A stretch of DNA of 64,000 nt from Medicago truncatula. Its lineage: Eukaryota > Streptophyta > Magnoliopsida > Fabales > Fabaceae. The notes under the pieces were generated by a model. It was not told the origin of the DNA. It saw nothing but the letters and a program-made list of their open reading frames with translations, and searched no databases. The position numbers and the translations under genes are program-made. Where the stretch lies: positions 17,963,001 through 18,027,000 of the forward strand of contig NC_053047.1 in NCBI RefSeq assembly GCF_003473485.1, in the 5' to 3' direction. This document shows positions 13,518-24,830 of this stretch, piece by piece; position 1 is the first letter of the stretch, and each line of letters begins with the position of its first letter.

Positions 13518-14694
13518 TGAAGGTGAGAAAAACACAAGAAGGGGGGGTTGAATTGTGTTGGCTTTTTCTTCTTTTTCTCCTAAGCTGAAAACACTGATCA
13601 GAAGCAAATAGAGTTCTACTTCTGAAGTGATGTTTAGAACTAATTGCAGCGGATAAACACACACACACACACACATAGAGAGAGAGAGAGAAGAAAGACA
13701 CAAAGCAATTTATACAGGTTCCTTCCACAAACCGGAAGTCAGTCCTGTCCCCCTTGCACTTCCAATGAGAGTTCACTATGTAATATCTAATTACAATTGC
13801 TCACTGCTAAAACTAGCAAGAGACTTCAAATGCTCAAGCACAACTGCAAGAGACTTCCTATGCTCATAAAAACAATCATGAGACTTCTAATGCTCAAGCA
13901 CAACTGCAAGAGACTTCTTAATCCAAACAGAATTACAAATAAAAATATTTAAGGTTGAACACACTATATACAATCAGTGGTGTTCACAATACAAATCAGA
14001 TACAGACTATAAAGACTCCAGAATTTCTAAGATATGAACTTTGATAAGAAATTCTAAGTATTGTTCTGTATGTAATTCTGAGTCTTTACTCCTTTATATA
14101 GAGGTGTGAAAGAGGCGTTGAATTGCCAGCACATTCAAAATAGAGTCGTTTGAAGCTTTTGATCAATCACCAATGATCTTTTGCCTGATATGGTTATTGT
14201 CCTAAGATGGATCAATTTCAAATCATTCCCATTGCGAAGGAACGTCGTTGCAGGCAGAGCTGTTTTTCTTGTCTTGTAGCAGAGACAAAAACAGAATAGT
14301 GGAGGTAGTGATTGTACACTTCGTACAAACGTACTTTGTCAACGCTCTTTGAAGAACAAATTACATCCCATGATGAACTGCAGGTTCTGGTGATTTTTGG
14401 CTTTTGATAAACTTGCTTTTGATGAACTTGCTTCTGATGACGTCACCACTTCAGGAGCACTTTGTCTTCAGGAGCGCTTTATCTTCAGGAGCAGTTTTCT
14501 TCAGACGCTTTAAGCTTCCCTTTTTGTTGATTCCTATGCTCTTTATTGTTCTTCCAAGACCTTTTTAAGATGTAAAATTTTTTCTATAGTCATGTACACT
14601 TGAACAAGTATTAGCATATCCAATTGACAATTTTTAATACCTTGTTATCATCAAAACTCTTAAGGGTTAATGTTAAACACATTTTGTTCCAACA
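13518..14694 (-). mobile_element. solo LTR, Copia type (SIRE/Maximus-like), with 5-bp TSD
   Basis: A 1,177-bp segment. Read on the minus strand it begins TGTTGGAACAAAATG and ends CACCTTCA, the TG...CA termini of an LTR. It is bracketed by perfect TGCAA duplications (13513-13517 and 14695-14699). Sequences near the start, such as the 'tgataacaaggtatt' motif on the minus strand, are typical of SIRE-like Copia LTRs; that family assignment is from memory of the family. No internal domain remains, so it is a product of LTR-LTR recombination. It contains a CA repeat (13656-13674) and a GA repeat (13677-13692). Confidence 0.85.
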
Positions 14695-14840
14695 TGCAAG
14701 AGTATCAATGTATCAAGAGAAGCTAGCATTACATGAAAACCACCTTTCATAATTTATGTGCATTAACTCAATAAAAAGAGCGGATAAATGATACAATTAT
14801 TTATGTGCACAACGTCATAATAAATGATACAAAGATTTAT

Positions 14841-14893
14841 CCTCGTGAGCTTAGCTCAGTTGGTATGGACAATGTATAATATATGCAAGGCGA
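14841..14893 (+). mobile_element. tRNA-derived SINE, 5' fragment
   Basis: Reads 'gtgagcttagctcagttggt' followed by a GACAATGTATAATATATGCA segment. This is an RNA polymerase III A-box region derived from a tRNA. The same head is seen at 52425 and, inverted, at 52648. The B-box half is missing. Confidence 0.6.
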
Positions 14894-16485
14894 TGGTAGG
14901 ATATGGCAAATGTACTAAATCGTTTACCAATGAATAAAGTGATGAGTAGAGTATCGTATCTACAGGGATTGTCGTTTTATCTGTTTGCAACAGAGCAAGT
15001 TTACATGTTTTGGTTGCAGAAAAGTAAGCAGCGGTTCTTGTATAATAAGTAAAAGTATGTCACGTTTATCTATATTAGGTAGATTATACAAGTGATGAGG
15101 TCGTTGGGACGTTACTAACCTACTTTGGTCTATACCTCTTATGGCTAACTACACCTGTTGATCGCACGGCGATCCATACGTGCGGGGTCTTGCTAATTCA
15201 AAGGTAATTGAAACATAAACTTTATATTGGCTCTCCAGTGTTTCCCAAGGATATGAAGGCTCAGGTTCCCTTAGTTCTTCCCATTTATAAATCTTAGAAC
15301 ACCCATAGCACACTCTCTTTACGCTTTCTTAGTAGTTCTACAAACGGGAAATCCTAATCTACGTCTACCTTACGAAGGGGTTCAAGAGAATTGTTCTATT
15401 AGGCTGTAGCTTAAATAGGACAGCTAAGTACTTGTTTCCTTAATTACTAACCAGTTAATTCTTAGGTTCGGTAAGGCACCACCCGATTCAATGGCAATCA
15501 TCCACTAAGTACCTATTCTAGGGTCAACAATATTCCAGTATCTTTGGCTAATTAATAATCACTTACTTCTTAGACAGGTAGTTCTTAGTAAAGGCATATA
15601 AATATCAAGATATGAACATCCTGTTAGTGATAACAAATATTAGGCCTTGTCGCAACCAAAGTACCTAATCTGGGGTTTAACCTCTCACAGAAATAAACTA
15701 CTTCCTAATAAAATTTAATAGCGAACAAAAGAATAAATAAAATAAACGACATATTAAATTAAATAAATATCCATCAAAAATATACAAAGGTTCATCTTAT
15801 AACTCTTAATCTAAAAAGATTTAGTTACACATGGTAACTAAAAAAAATTACTAAAGATAAAAACATACCTTAGAAAATCAAGGAGAAGATAGAAACTCTC
15901 CCAAAGCTCCAAAGTTGCCTTCCTTTTGAACTGCCACAGTTCTGAACGAGAAATTCTAAATGAGGAAGGCTGGTATTTATAGTGAGAGTTTCTACCTGTG
16001 TTTGGGCTAAAAGTGTGGTCTTTACCAAAAATAAAAGCAGGAAAAGATGCTTGTGCCCCACATTTGTGGATGCACGAGGCACATTGCTAGTGTGCCTAGC
16101 GCATGAGAAAGAGGGCAAGACCATACCCTAGGTGCATGTAGACCTCTCTATGTGCTAGGAACATGATTCATGTGGTAGGAACATTTTCCATGTGCTAGGC
16201 ACATTACTCATGTGCTAGCCGCATTACATCTTTTCTTGAGCCCAAAATCTCCGATTTTATGTCGTTTTAAGTCTTCGTCTTCAAATAACTTGGCTCAAGA
16301 CTAGGGAACATAATTCCTCCCATTTGTAAGTTTTTTGAGGCCTCTTGAATCTTAATTATTTGTTTCCTTGAATCTTCGCAATTATTCTTATGTTCTTGAT
16401 TTTCCAATTTGCATGATTTCTTCGCGAATTACTTCAAAACCCCCTAAAATTGCTATGTTTTGGGAAAACTAGAATTACATAATCA
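14894..16485. mobile_element. LTR-like repeat, unclassified
   Basis: Non-coding. It includes 'gagtatcgtatctacaggga' near 14946, a phrase common in plant LTRs, and repeated 'catgtgctaggcacatt' motifs around 16140-16220. Parts of 15870-16124 recur inverted at about 21461-21740, and the far end (16380-16477) recurs inverted at 12344-12430. It is therefore a copy of a dispersed repeat in the opposite orientation. Borders are uncertain. Confidence 0.5.
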
Positions 16486-16494
16486 AATATAAAA

Positions 16495-16751
16495 GGCTTA
16501 AATGCTCTTTTGGTCCCTTAACTATTTAATTGGTATCGCTTTGGTCCCTTAACTAAAAAAAAGATTGTTTGAGGATTTTAAGTTTTTTTTTAGTCTCGTT
16601 TTGGTCCCTTCTGTTAGGTTTCCGTTAGGGTTTTAAAAAAAAGTTAACTCCTGGACACGTGTCACCTTGTCATTGGCTCTGAGTTTTTTTTTTTTAAGGG
16701 ACCAAAGCGATACCAATTAAATAGTTAAGGGACCAAAAGAGCATTTAAGCC
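16495..16751. mobile_element. MULE-like MITE, 257 bp, 9-bp TSD AATATAAAA
   Basis: Termini GGCTTAAATGCTC...GAGCATTTAAGCC are perfect inverted repeats at the ends. The TIR continues inward with 'ttttggtcccttaactattt' matched by its complement at 16720. Perfect 9-bp duplications AATATAAAA flank it (16486-16494 and 16752-16760), as expected for Mutator superfamily transposition. There is no coding capacity. The terminal 10 bp match those of the 1.16-kb element at 41230. Confidence 0.92.
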
Positions 16752-17165
16752 AATATAAAAAACATTAAGAAAGTCCCGAAATCTTAGGCAATCATTGTAA
16801 TACTCCTCCTTTTTGCTGCTAAAACCTAATGAAAATAACTGAAAAACATGCTAAGAATAATGTAAGATGATCTGTCATCACAAGGTCCAAGATTCAAACC
16901 CCAGTCACAACAAAAAAAAATTATACAATGTTTTTCATACAAATGGTTAATATCATTTAGTCAACAAAAGAAATTTGACTAACTCAGAAACTTCTTTTTT
17001 TTTATTATTATTATTAACAATAGTCTACCTATAAAAAATAATATTCTTATTTGCATTTACTATTCCACCTGTGTGGTCAAATGCTAATTAATATGAAGAA
17101 AAAAAAAACTAATTAATATTTGTAATTTCTAATGGAAAAGAAATTCTTCTTCATCATGTTTGTCG
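16752..17165. other. AT-rich intergenic, promoter side of the proline-rich gene
   Basis: Non-coding. Around 16862-16910 there is a tRNA/SINE-like phrase (TCCAAGATTCAAACCCC), suggesting a small SINE relic. Otherwise nothing recognisable. Confidence 0.4.
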
Positions 17166-17176
17166 TTATATATAAC
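17166..17176 (+). promoter_or_regulatory. TATA box of the proline-rich protein gene
   Basis: TTATATATAAC, 57 bp upstream of the ATG at 17233. The spacing fits a short 5'UTR. Confidence 0.6.
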
Positions 17177-17232
17177 AAGAAGTAGGTCATATATGTTTCA
17201 ATACGAATATATCATTTCTCTATTTCTCAAGT

Positions 17233-17748
17233 ATGATGGTTTTAATATCCAAAATTGCTTTCTTAATTCCAATATTACTAATTATTTTTGTTTCTTTGCA
17301 ATTCACAAACGGTCAAACTGATGGGGTCATTCCTCCGATTGTTCCTCCCATAGGCGGGATCATTCCTCCGATTCTTCCTCCAATAGGCGGACTCATTCCA
17401 CCGATTCTTCCCCCAATAGGCGGGCTCATTCCTCCGATTCTTCCTCCAATAGGCGGGCTCATTCCTCCGATTCTTCCCCCAATAGGCGGGCTCATTCCAC
17501 CGATTCTTCCCCCAATAGGCGGGCTCATTCCACCGATTCTTCCCCCAATAGGCGGGCTCATTCCTCCGATTCTTCCCCCAATAGGCGGGCTCATTCCTCC
17601 AACTGTTCCTCCAACAGGCGGGGTCATTCCTCCGATTGTTCCTCCAATAGGCGGAAACATTCCTCCGATTGTTCCTCCAACAGATGGTGTCAATCCTCCA
17701 ATTTTTCCTCCAACAGATGGGGTCATTCCTCCAAAAGTTGTTATGTAA
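17233..17748 (+). CDS. secreted proline-rich repeat protein
   Basis: 171 aa, no intron. A hydrophobic signal peptide (MMVLISKIAFLIPILLIIFV, cleavage likely after about residue 27 in TNG|Q) is followed by 12 full copies of an 11-residue unit and a partial one. The consensus is GLIPPILPPIG. Six central copies are identical in protein and nearly identical in DNA (33-bp unit), while the outer copies vary (PPTVPPTG, PPIVPPTD, PPIFPPTD). The composition is Pro/Ile/Gly-rich without Tyr or Lys in the repeats, unlike classical PPVYK cell-wall PRPs. The product is probably exported to the cell wall or apoplast, but no known member is recognised. The near-identical repeats point to recent expansion by unequal exchange or slippage. 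Two Met codons open the frame; the first was chosen because the TATA box is just upstream. The long frames on the opposite strand are by-products of a stop-free 33-bp repeat. Confidence 0.82.
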   Translation: MMVLISKIAFLIPILLIIFVSLQFTNGQTDGVIPPIVPPIGGIIPPILPPIGGLIPPILPPIGGLIPPILPPIGGLIPPILPPIGGLIPPILPPIGGLIPPILPPIGGLIPPILPPIGGLIPPTVPPTGGVIPPIVPPIGGNIPPIVPPTDGVNPPIFPPTDGVIPPKVVM

Positions 17749-18859
17749 CACATGGAATTAGTGATGAGAATATTACTCTTAACTTGTACCTCAATTTATG
17801 TTGATTGAATAATAAAAATAAGGAAGTAGCTTATTATAACTTTTTTTAGTAAATCATCTTATTTTGAGTCTAAAAAGAAAAAAAAAATTCCTTTCTTAAA
17901 GCAATTTATTTTGTTTTATACAAAAGGTGTATCCTTTAAAACAAGGTCGGCCTAATATATTAAGAGTCTAAAAAGAAAAAAATTGAGGCTTTTTAAGATA
18001 TATGTTTTTAACCAAGTATTTATAAAAAACATTAAAAGTAATTTATTTTGTATTGACAAAGGTGTTGACCAAGATTTGAATCTATGACCAAGACTACTTG
18101 AGACTTTTTCCATAACCAATTAAGCTATGTGATGTCAATAAATTATCTAATATATTATAAATTTATAACCATATTCATTTTGAATGTACATTATTTTACC
18201 CAAAATTTTAAGGTTAAATTCCTTGATTGAATTACTTAACAATTGGGTTGGCCCCCCTTTAAAGGTAAATACTTTATCTATTATTTTATACCCTCAACAT
18301 GTTCCTTTTTTTTAGTGCACTAGTTTCTTTGGAAACAATTATTTTTATGAGAGGGCAATAGTTTTTTTTTGTTTATAAGAGGGCAAATAGTTATAATATG
18401 AAAAGTTTTATTTGATATATACATATTTCAACTTAAAAAAAAAAAAAAAAAAAACTTGCAAAAAGTCAATAACGGATAAATAAGAGAAGACATAATAGGT
18501 CTATATTATCTCTCAAAAAAAAAAGGGTCTATATTATTTTATAGGAGGAGGATCTACCTACTTCAAAAGTAATTTCAAATAATTTTAAAAAGTTCCCCTC
18601 AAAATAAAAATAAAAAGTTATTAAAAGAGTTACACTACCCCCTCGCCCTTCATTTATTTAATCTAACGAACTAAATCTTAAGTCTTATTAATAATCAATT
18701 TGTCGGATTCAATCAATTTTAATTTTTTATAAATACAATTAATTAGTGGAAGTTTAATTCTTTTTCCATGGATATAAACAATACGTTGAATCTAGATAGT
18801 GAGAAGATCGATATGAGAATTTTAATATTGAATCTAGATATGAGATCGCGCCATCTTAA
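17749..18859. other. intergenic, AT-rich
   Basis: Holds the 3' flank of the proline-rich gene and poly-A runs (18435-18455). A stretch at 18055-18145 resembles a worn tRNA-derived SINE on the minus strand (a B-box-like TTGAATC and an A-box-like AATTAAGCTATGTGAT). No gene was seen. Confidence 0.45.
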
Positions 18860-19080
18860 CACTAGTACAAAAAAACACTTTTTAAATGGGGCGAAAATGA
18901 CTTTTTAAATCGGTTCTGTATCCGATTTATAGATGGTCGATTTAATAAGTGTTTAACTTTTAAGTCAGTTGCTACATCCGATTTAATATTTTTTTTAAAC
19001 CGGTTTACCTGACTTAAAATCCCACCTTTTAGGCTTGTTCAACCGATTTAATATCTGCTTATTTTTTTTTATTCCTTTTC
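18860..19080 (+). mobile_element. CACTA (En/Spm-like) transposon terminus
   Basis: Begins CACTAGTACAAAAAAACAC after a TAA trinucleotide, the typical CACTA end with a possible 3-bp target duplication. Inward lie clustered subterminal motifs (ATCGGTTCTGTATCCGATTT, then variants with CCGATTTAA on both strands), as in CACTA subterminal repeats. The opposite terminus (…TACTAGTG) was not found, so this is one end of a truncated copy. Confidence 0.72.
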
Positions 19081-19802
19081 CTTTGTTTCTCCCATATTGT
19101 ACATGATTGTAACGAGGTAGAACTTTATATAGTTATTTAATGCAAAAAATATCATCATAAATCTTAATTTCCAACAACGGATGCTAGTACAATAATTGAT
19201 TTACACCTAATTTAATTACTTCAAATAAATCCAACAACGGATGTTAGTACAATAATTTCTTAGCATGCAGCTGAAATACAACTCAAATAGTTTCTACAAT
19301 GCTATACCATGGGTAACTGTCAACACATTCTCCATAACTCCTTTGCCGCAAAAAAAACATCCACAACCAAGAGGACAATCTCAAGCTCTCTGTATCAACA
19401 AAAACTTTAAATCAGTGAAGTCACATTCACAAACATGCAACTAACCAAGAGCAAATAGTAAAAATAACTGAAGGCTCACATAGTTGATTAATAAATTGAA
19501 AGGCAGAAATAGATTGATTTTTCATACCAAAGTTTAGAATAAAATCATAGCTATAAAATAATTGTTGGTTTTAATAGCATCAACATAAGCTTTCATTCAT
19601 TAAGACAAACATACTTATAGGAAATACATAGAGTGCAAGATAAGTTTCTGCTGTAATTATGACAGCACACTGCTCAAAACAGAAAAGATAGTCCCACTTG
19701 TATAAGCAACATATCTAATGATGTTCTGCACTTAATCATGACATTACATAAATAAACTTCATAATTAACTTAGTCTACATAACCTAGGAAAAATACTCAA
19801 CA
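19081..19802. other. non-coding flank of the Copia relic
   Basis: Includes a short direct duplication (about 19172-19198 and 19228-19254, 'ccaacaacggatg' plus 'tagtacaataatt') and the sequence just downstream of the Copia polyprotein where a 3' LTR would be expected. No LTR could be delimited. Confidence 0.35.
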
Positions 19803-21460
19803 CCATCACTCCTCCTTGAGGTTTTCCTTAGAGACTCCAAGCTTGCTTCTCATCATCTCATATCTTGACTTTGGAAGAGGCTTAGTCAAAATATCAGCAA
19901 GCTGATTTTCTGAACTGCAGTGCATAAGTTTCACTTCTTTCATCGTTTCCGCCTCTCTTATGGCATAGAGTTTTACATTGATGTGTTTCGTTCTACCATG
20001 CTGAACTGGATTTTTAGCCATTGATATGGCTGACTTGTAATCAATCCAAATTGTAGTAGCTTCAATTTGCTCTTCACCCAGATCCTTCATGATTTTTCTG
20101 AGCCAAATAGCTTGGTTTGCAGCTGCTGCTGCTGAAATATATTCAGCCTCTGCCATAGATTGAGCTACAATCTCCTGTTTCTTTGACTTCGAAGAGAAAA
20201 TACCATTGCCAAATGAAAAACCATAACCAGAAGTGCACTTGGAATCATCAACACTTCCAGCCCAATCACTATCTGCATAGCCTTGAAGCTTCCCATCCAT
20301 CTTCTTCACATACCATATGCCATAATCAAATGTACCTTTGACGTACCTCAACAATCTTTTGGCTGCTGCATAATGAATTTGACTTGGAGATTGCATAAAC
20401 CTTGAAAGCAAACTTGTAGAAAACATCAAATCTGGTCTGGTAGTGGTTAAGTATAATAAGCTTCCAATCAAACTTCTGTAAACAGAACCATCCACCTTTG
20501 GATCACTCTGAATTTGAGAGAGCTTTTCATTTGCAACAAGTGGTGTAGCTACTGGTTTGCACCTGTCCATGTGAAACTTTTTCAGCATTTCTAAAGCATA
20601 CTTTCTTTGTGAGACAAAAATTCCATTCTTAGATTGACATATCTCCATTCCAAGAAAGTATTTCATCTCTCCAAGATCGGACATTTGAAATTCAGCCTCC
20701 AAGTCCAACTTGAACTACTTTACAATATTTAAATTATCACCTGTAACAAACAAATCATCAACATAAAGTGAAACAACAATATGAACTTCTTGCTGCAAGC
20801 ACTTTATGTATAAGGTAGCTTCACTTTCACTTCTTATGAAGCCTCTGTTCAATAAGTAAGCATTAATTCTGCTATACCAAGCCCTTGGCGCTTGTTTTAA
20901 GCCATATAAGGCTTTCTTAAGCTTGTAAACTTTACCTTCCAGGCCTGCCACACGAAAAACCTCTGGTTGCTAACCAAAAATCTCTTCTTCTAGAACCCCA
21001 TTGAGGAAAGCTGACTTCACATCCAAATGGAAAATTATCCATCCCATTTTTGCTGCAAATGCTATTAAAAGCCTTATAGTATCATGTCTTGCAACTGGTG
21101 CAAAAGTTTCTGAATAATCAACACTAAATTGTTGTGCTTATCCTTTCACAACCAGTCTTGCTTTCAATTTATTCACAAAACCATAAGGTTAAGTTTGGTT
21201 CTATAAACCCACTTGACACCAAGAACATTGTTGTTGTTTGGTCTATTAATCAGCTGCCAAGTTTCATTCTTCTTTATCATTTTAATCTCCTCCTCCATGG
21301 CAACCTTCCATTCCTTTGATTTTACAGAATCTTCATAGTTTGCAGGCTCTAACATTGCAATGTTGCATCTTTCATATATATCTTCTATTGTTCTTGTCCC
21401 TCTTACTGGACTTTCATCATCTTCTTCAACTTCATCTTCACCTTGGGTAAATTCTCCCAA
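19803..21460 (-). mobile_element. Ty1/Copia polyprotein relic (reverse transcriptase and RNase H)
   Basis: Reading right to left, the minus strand encodes NETWQLINRP and GVKWVYRTKLN (start of the Copia RT domain), [51 protein letters not shown], the catalytic [24 protein letters not shown], then RNase H (YADSDWAGSVDDSKCTSGY, AEAEYISAAAAANQAIWL) and the end KPLPKSRYEMM. In-frame stops at TAG 20715-20717, TAG 20970-20972 and TAA 21138-21140, plus a frameshift near 21190, make it inactive. Capsid, protease and integrase parts were not found. The long open part (300 codons) indicates moderate age. Confidence 0.93.
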
Positions 21461-21760
21461 GTTTGGGCTATTTTTATGGGCGCTAGGCGCATGCCAGGGG
21501 GTGCTAGGCGCCTCAGCCTGGCAGGCACATGCTCCAGACGCATGACTCTAGGCGCTAGGCACCCCGTTTCTTGCAAAAAAAAAAGTAACTTTGTGACTTT
21601 TTTGCCTCTGGAAGCCCATGATTTTAGCCCAAGTTAGGTGAAAACTTTCCCTGTAAATACTGCCTTCCTCATTCACAATTTCTCGTTTATAACTAGAGCA
21701 GTTCAAGAGGAAGGCGATTCTTGGAAGCCAAAGAGGATTTCTATCATCTCCTATTCTTTT
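21461..21760. mobile_element. dispersed repeat fragment (inverted copy of 15870-16124)
   Basis: 'ctgccttcctcattcacaat' and following bases match the reverse complement of the 15900-15980 region, and both carry repeated 'gcgctaggcgc' or 'gctaggcacat' motifs. It directly abuts the Copia relic, so the Copia element may have landed in this repeat. Confidence 0.55.
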
Positions 21761-23240
21761 TAGGATATTTTTTTATCTCTTAGTATTTTTACCTTAGTTA
21801 TCATGGCTAACTAGATATTTGTCTTAGTTCAAAATTGATACCCTAATTAATTTGTTGTTTTTTCTCCCAAAAGCTGGGAATATGAAACGATGCCACCGAA
21901 ATTAAATTCACTCTGACCTTTAATCACCTTTCCACCAAAACACAACTTGCCTCACACCAGTACTTGTCTCTTGCATCTTCCTTTATAACATAAGAAACAA
22001 TTAGTGTTTAATCTTCCTAACCGACAACCAATTAGCAAACTTTTCGGTCAGTATAACAAATAACAAACAGATTTATGCCATGAATAGAAAACAAAATATA
22101 TGTTCTTTTTAATTTACATAATCAAGAAAGTTATGTCATGAGTATATGTCAATTACCATCTTTTATTCATCATTATTATTTCTTGTGCATTGTTAAAATT
22201 AACAGATAGACTTGGTGTCTAGGGGGGAAAATGCGTCACTCATAAAATAACTAAGGGATGTGAATGCGTTTTCCAAATTAGAGGGGGTATGAGTGTCTTT
22301 TAATAAAACCTCGGGGAAGGTGAATGCAATTACTTTAAAAATAAAAATAAAAAAATAAAAAACTCATTTTGACCAATAATACTTTCGTATTGTTGGCTCT
22401 TGCAATGGAATCCTTTGTTTGGCTCATGATTTTTTTATCTTATCATTGTTGTGAGTCGGGTTGTTTATTGATTCAATTTTAAAACTGTGTTACGAAAGTT
22501 TCAATTTGAAAGTGAAGTTAGAAATGTCCCTTTTTTCTGCTATCTTTTACAAGATCAAACAACCACATAATAAGAAGAAAGAGGCTTTATTTATACATTC
22601 AAGGTTTTCTTTTGTGATTAGTAAATAGGGTTACTGTTTTCTCATTCTTGCTTCTATTGGTGTCTTTGGTTTATTGTTTATGTGAATTGATTTAATATGC
22701 GTATCAGTTATTGTAGTTTTTATTTGGAGTTGTAAAAGAGGTTTTTCTACGTTTAGAGGTTTTTCTGAATTGATTTAATATGTGCACTGCAACTGTTATG
22801 TTTGTTTCCCTTGTTTGCCGGCGGACTATTAGTGCGATATTAGAGGTCCCGTGTGAATTTTAACCAATCAAAGAGAGAGTGTTGAAAATTGCGTGTTAAA
22901 ATGTGTGTTGCTAGCATTTCTCATCCCAAAAAGAGAACAAAAACATCATGCATTCTTGTGTATGAATTTTCCACCTCGTATCTCTCGCGTATCCCCGATG
23001 TATATGAAAAGTATTGGACAATTGATTTTTTTAAAATAAAATTTAATCTTCGGAAACTCTCATGCTACATATCGGGGCGTAACGGGCAGTTACTGTTGCA
23101 GGATACATATCAGATACAAGTACGTCATCAACTTTGAAGTCTCTGGGCTTCAAAGAAGATACGTAATCAAAGTTGACACCCATTCCTCTAAAAAAGTTTA
23201 CTTTCATTGATTGGTGTGTTAGTAGTTTGTTTGAAACCAA
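21761..23240. other. intergenic, with a tiny F-box gene scrap
   Basis: Mostly non-coding. At about 22392-22430 the words 'ggctcttgcaatggaatcct' translate to GSCNGILCLAHD, matching the CGSCNGILCLA motif of the F-box gene at 201-1418. It is a fragment of about 40 bp without flanking similarity that I can follow. Confidence 0.45.
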
Positions 23241-23244
23241 GATA

Positions 23245-24830
23245 TAAACTAATTTAATTGGTTTGGCCATGATAATTGTGTCAATGGCATCAAATAAGTT
23301 TAATTTCTTTTGACATTAGAATAATCGGGTAAAAACTTAGTGGTCTACGAAAGGAACATTCGTTTTATTTTAAAATAGTTATAATTAAGTAAAAATTAGA
23401 AGGTGCAAATTTAAAAAGCCCACTAAAAAAATCATTTTTCTAGGCCCAAGCCCAAGCCCAAAAATCCAAACCCTAAAGTCGCTTTCCTTTCGTTACTTAT
23501 ATAAGACGCCGTTGCATCTCATTTTCTCCATTGCTTCTTCGAATTTAAGCATTCTTCTTTTCTTAACTATTTTCAATATCTTTTTTCTTGTTTCTTCTTA
23601 TTGATGTATTCTTTGAACATCTAATTTCCTTTGTCAGTCCAACATCTTTCTTATGCAATTTAGATTTTTGATGTCAAAATCAGGCATGAGATATTCTTGA
23701 TCTGATAACTTAACCAAACATACTATGTGTTTGATTTCAAGTCAATCCACTTTGTCCTCTCAATCAAGCATGTTTTTTATGAACATTGATGAAGATGAGT
23801 ATGAACAGGACGATGATGACGATATTTTGAAAATAAGCATAAATGTCTACCTATCAAATCGACAAAGTACCAAAGGTATGCAATCAACATCAAATGATTA
23901 ATCTAATTTATGTTTATTTTTCATTATATAAATTGATATGTATATTAGTTTTTTTTTTTCCTTTTGTTTTTGATCATCTAATTTAATTATGATATTTTTT
24001 TTATACTTCATAATCTATGAATACATATACGAGTTTAATTACTATTATTATTATTATCATATTTAACGAAGATATTGTTTTTATCTAATGATTTATTTAT
24101 TTTTTCCACCTGCACATAAATTGTGTTTTCAGGAAAATCATGTGTAAACTAAAGTGATTGGAACTCGAGGCTATGTAGATCCTGGATATGTGATGACAGG
24201 ACACCTTCAAGAGTGATGTCTAACATTTTGATGTTCTTCAAGTGCTAATAGGAAGAAAAGCAAGGTTTAGCTGAATGGGTAAAACCATTCTTAAGAAAAC
24301 CTTGTATTTAGCACGACAAAAAAGCAAGGCCTTTAATGAGTGAAGTTGTTAATAAGATAAAAAATATCCTTAATTAAAATAATGGAAATGTCTTGTATGA
24401 TGGCTTTTCATCTTCTAATTTCTCAAGACATGGTGGTGGTGGTGTGGTGGTGGTGGAAGTGCAACTAACTATGGTCCAAACGGTGGTTCATTGTCTTTAG
24501 CTTCATATACTACAACTCAATTTCAAAAGATATGATATGTGATGCATCAAAATCTTATGTTAGGCAATTGAGATTATATATATTTAAGGGTAGCTTTTTG
24601 TATAAATTCTATATAGTTTTTTTAATTGATTCATGTTGGTCTATTTGATTTTAAGACTCAATGCTATTAATTGTATCAGTTTCTTAAATTTAATGTATCT
24701 TGAGATTATAAAGCTAAACTTTTACCTCTCAGCTACTATCTCAAGTTGAATCCAAGATGGTGCTTTATAGTTTATACTAGTAATTTTTATATAAATAATA
24801 ATAATCAATTGATTTTCTCTTTTTTAGATT
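23245..24830 (+). pseudogene. receptor-like kinase pseudogene, duplicated unit copy 1
   Basis: A promoter-like start (site II GGCCCA repeats 23442-23460, telo-box 23468-23477, TATA 23498-23504) is followed by an open frame from 23725 to a donor at 23875. It encodes a Ser-rich then acidic peptide (NIDEDEYEQDDDDD). At 24138-24330, after an acceptor at 24132, kinase subdomain VIII-IX words appear: VIGTRGYVDPGYVMTGHLQE, then shifted SDV, VLIGRK and SLAEWVKPFL. The order is that of the C-terminal half of a plant receptor-like kinase. A stop (TAA, about 24144) and frameshifts break it, and no N-terminal kinase lobe is present. Most of this unit recurs at 28866-30640. Confidence 0.68.
23442..23504 (+). 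promoter_or_regulatory. site II, telo-box and TATA cluster, copy 1
   Basis: Overlapping GGCCCAAGCCCAAGCCCA (site II type), AAACCCTAAA (telo-box) and TATATAA within 63 bp. In plants this combination is typical of ribosomal-protein and other growth-related promoters. The same order is kept in the copy at 29065-29129. Confidence 0.6.

Noticed and set aside
14841..14893. Possible tRNA gene
   Set aside because: Only an A-box half is present and the acceptor stem and B box are missing; it is a SINE fragment.
17278..17753. Two long open frames antisense to the proline-rich gene (rich in NRRNEPAYWG or PPIGGRIGGMS repeats)
   Set aside because: They are shadows of a 33-bp repeat lacking stops in these frames; no signal peptide or promoter fits, while the sense frame has a signal peptide and TATA box.
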